Source: Microbacterium lushaniae
GTDB taxonomy: Bacteria > Actinomycetota > Actinomycetes > Actinomycetales > Microbacteriaceae
Assembly: GCF_008727775.1 (NCBI RefSeq)
Contig: NZ_CP044232.1
Span: 2,604,001-2,668,000 of the forward strand
Reading direction: 5' to 3'
DNA: 64,000 nt
The position numbers were made by a program, and so were the translations under genes. The notes under the pieces were generated by a model. It had not been told where the DNA came from. It did not search any database and worked only from the letters and a program-made list of their open reading frames with translations. This document shows, piece by piece, positions 63,468 through 64,000 of the stretch (its first letter is position 1; each line of letters opens with the position of its first letter).

Positions 63468-64000
63468 CTATGACCGGGTGCGGCGCCGCATGACGACGAT
63501 GAGGACGACCACGCCGGCCACAACCACGAGACCGATTGCAGCTCCCACCAGCACGGGCATCGCGGACAGAGCGGCCGACGACTCCTGCGCGTCCGCCGCC
63601 GGGGCCTCCGTGGGGGCAGCGCTCGGGGGCTCGGGCACGGTCACCGTGGTCGTCGCCGTCTCCAGCCATGCAAACCGGCAGGTCCGGCTCGCCCAGTGGC
63701 CGTCCGGCCACGTGTGTATGCGGCAGAGCTCATCGAGTTCGGCGGAGGGCTCGTATGAGAACCCGTAGGGCGTGACGAACAGCTCGTGCTCGCCGGGCCC
63801 CATCACGTCGATCGGGATCCGTACGGTCACGATCCCGGTCTCCTCGTCGCCCATCGACGGAGTATGCTCCCACGCCCATTCCCACTCTTCCGGGTGCTCG
63901 TAGGCGCACGCCTCTTCGATCTCCTCCCAGGTGTCAGGGGCGATTGTCCATTCCTCGCCCGTGACGCCCGATAATGCATGGAACTCGTCGTATGAGGGCG
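63468..64000 (-). CDS. Membrane-anchored surface protein (5' partial)
   Basis: The visible 177 residues run off the window edge at the N-terminal side. They hold acidic beta-rich sequence, a TEAPAADAQ linker, and a C-terminal helix (VLVGAAIGLVVVAGVVVLIV) followed by RRRTRS, the sorting-like layout of cell-surface proteins without an evident LPXTG. No family is recognised. Confidence 0.65.
   Translation of the reverse strand, partial: PSYDEFHALSGVTGEEWTIAPDTWEEIEEACAYEHPEEWEWAWEHTPSMGDEETGIVTVRIPIDVMGPGEHELFVTPYGFSYEPSAELDELCRIHTWPDGHWASRTCRFAWLETATTTVTVPEPPSAAPTEAPAADAQESSAALSAMPVLVGAAIGLVVVAGVVVLIVVMRRRTRS

Overview
The window is high-GC DNA dense with genes, and it reads as the chromosome of an actinobacterium, most likely in or near Microbacterium (Microbacteriaceae). 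The evidence is the GTG/TTG start usage, GroEL under a CIRCE operator, CarD, a senX3-regX3 type phosphate two-component system, the RNA-degradosome type ppk with a MutT1-like Nudix/phosphatase fusion, an IspDF fusion, DUF4032 and LytR_C proteins, and PHO boxes of the actinobacterial type. This is judged from gene content and protein resemblance; no search was run.

Layout. 1-10 kb: the end of a histidine kinase (frameshifted as given), a WXG100 protein, groEL, a cold-shock protein, a VirR-like/DUF3263 pair, msrB with a nitroreductase, a DMT transporter, and a four-gene operon of DUF4397 surface protein, class F sortase, ECF sigma factor and zinc anti-sigma factor. 10-13.6 kb: a variable patch in which a RES-Xre toxin-antitoxin module has replaced the end of an aminoglycoside-phosphotransferase-like gene, ending near tRNA-Thr. 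13.7-32.5 kb: core genes (hemerythrin, DsbA-like, MsiK/UgpC ATPase, DUF4032, rlmB, cysS, ispDF, carD, senX3-regX3, phoU, gpmA, ygfZ, nitrobindin-like). 31.8-40.3 kb: a phosphate and polyphosphate region with a GlnR-like regulator, ppk, a MutT1-like gene, and pstSCAB behind two perfect PHO-box units. 40.4-43.7 kb: three 82-bp repeats with perfect or near-perfect 12-bp inverted ends around a DUF559 endonuclease gene, a pabC-like gene, a candidate 87-nt small RNA and tRNA-Lys.

From tRNA-Lys to about 59.2 kb lies an integrated element of about 15.5 kb. A 29-bp copy of the tRNA 3' end recurs at the far end, and a 20-bp double TGACAACA motif sits inside each end. Its cargo is a DUF3515 lipoprotein, a membrane protein coupled to a frameshifted methyltransferase, an ABC-2 exporter, a tyrosine integrase, a ParE-type toxin-antitoxin operon with a third small gene, a second methionine aminopeptidase divergent from its own Xre regulator, a RibD-like deaminase joined to an unknown domain, a DUF4238 pair, a large unknown protein, and an ECF sigma factor with a membrane partner. 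Past the element the core resumes with a SnoaL-like protein, OsmC, the metNIQ methionine importer, a MOSC protein and a truncated surface protein.

The most unusual items are the 82-bp repeat family around the endonuclease gene, the candidate small RNA, the deaminase fusion and neighbouring unknown genes in the element, the duplicated map with its own regulator, and the leaderless-looking RES-Xre module. Two single-base frameshifts (positions about 48 and about 45,677) both fall in short homopolymers and may be sequencing errors.
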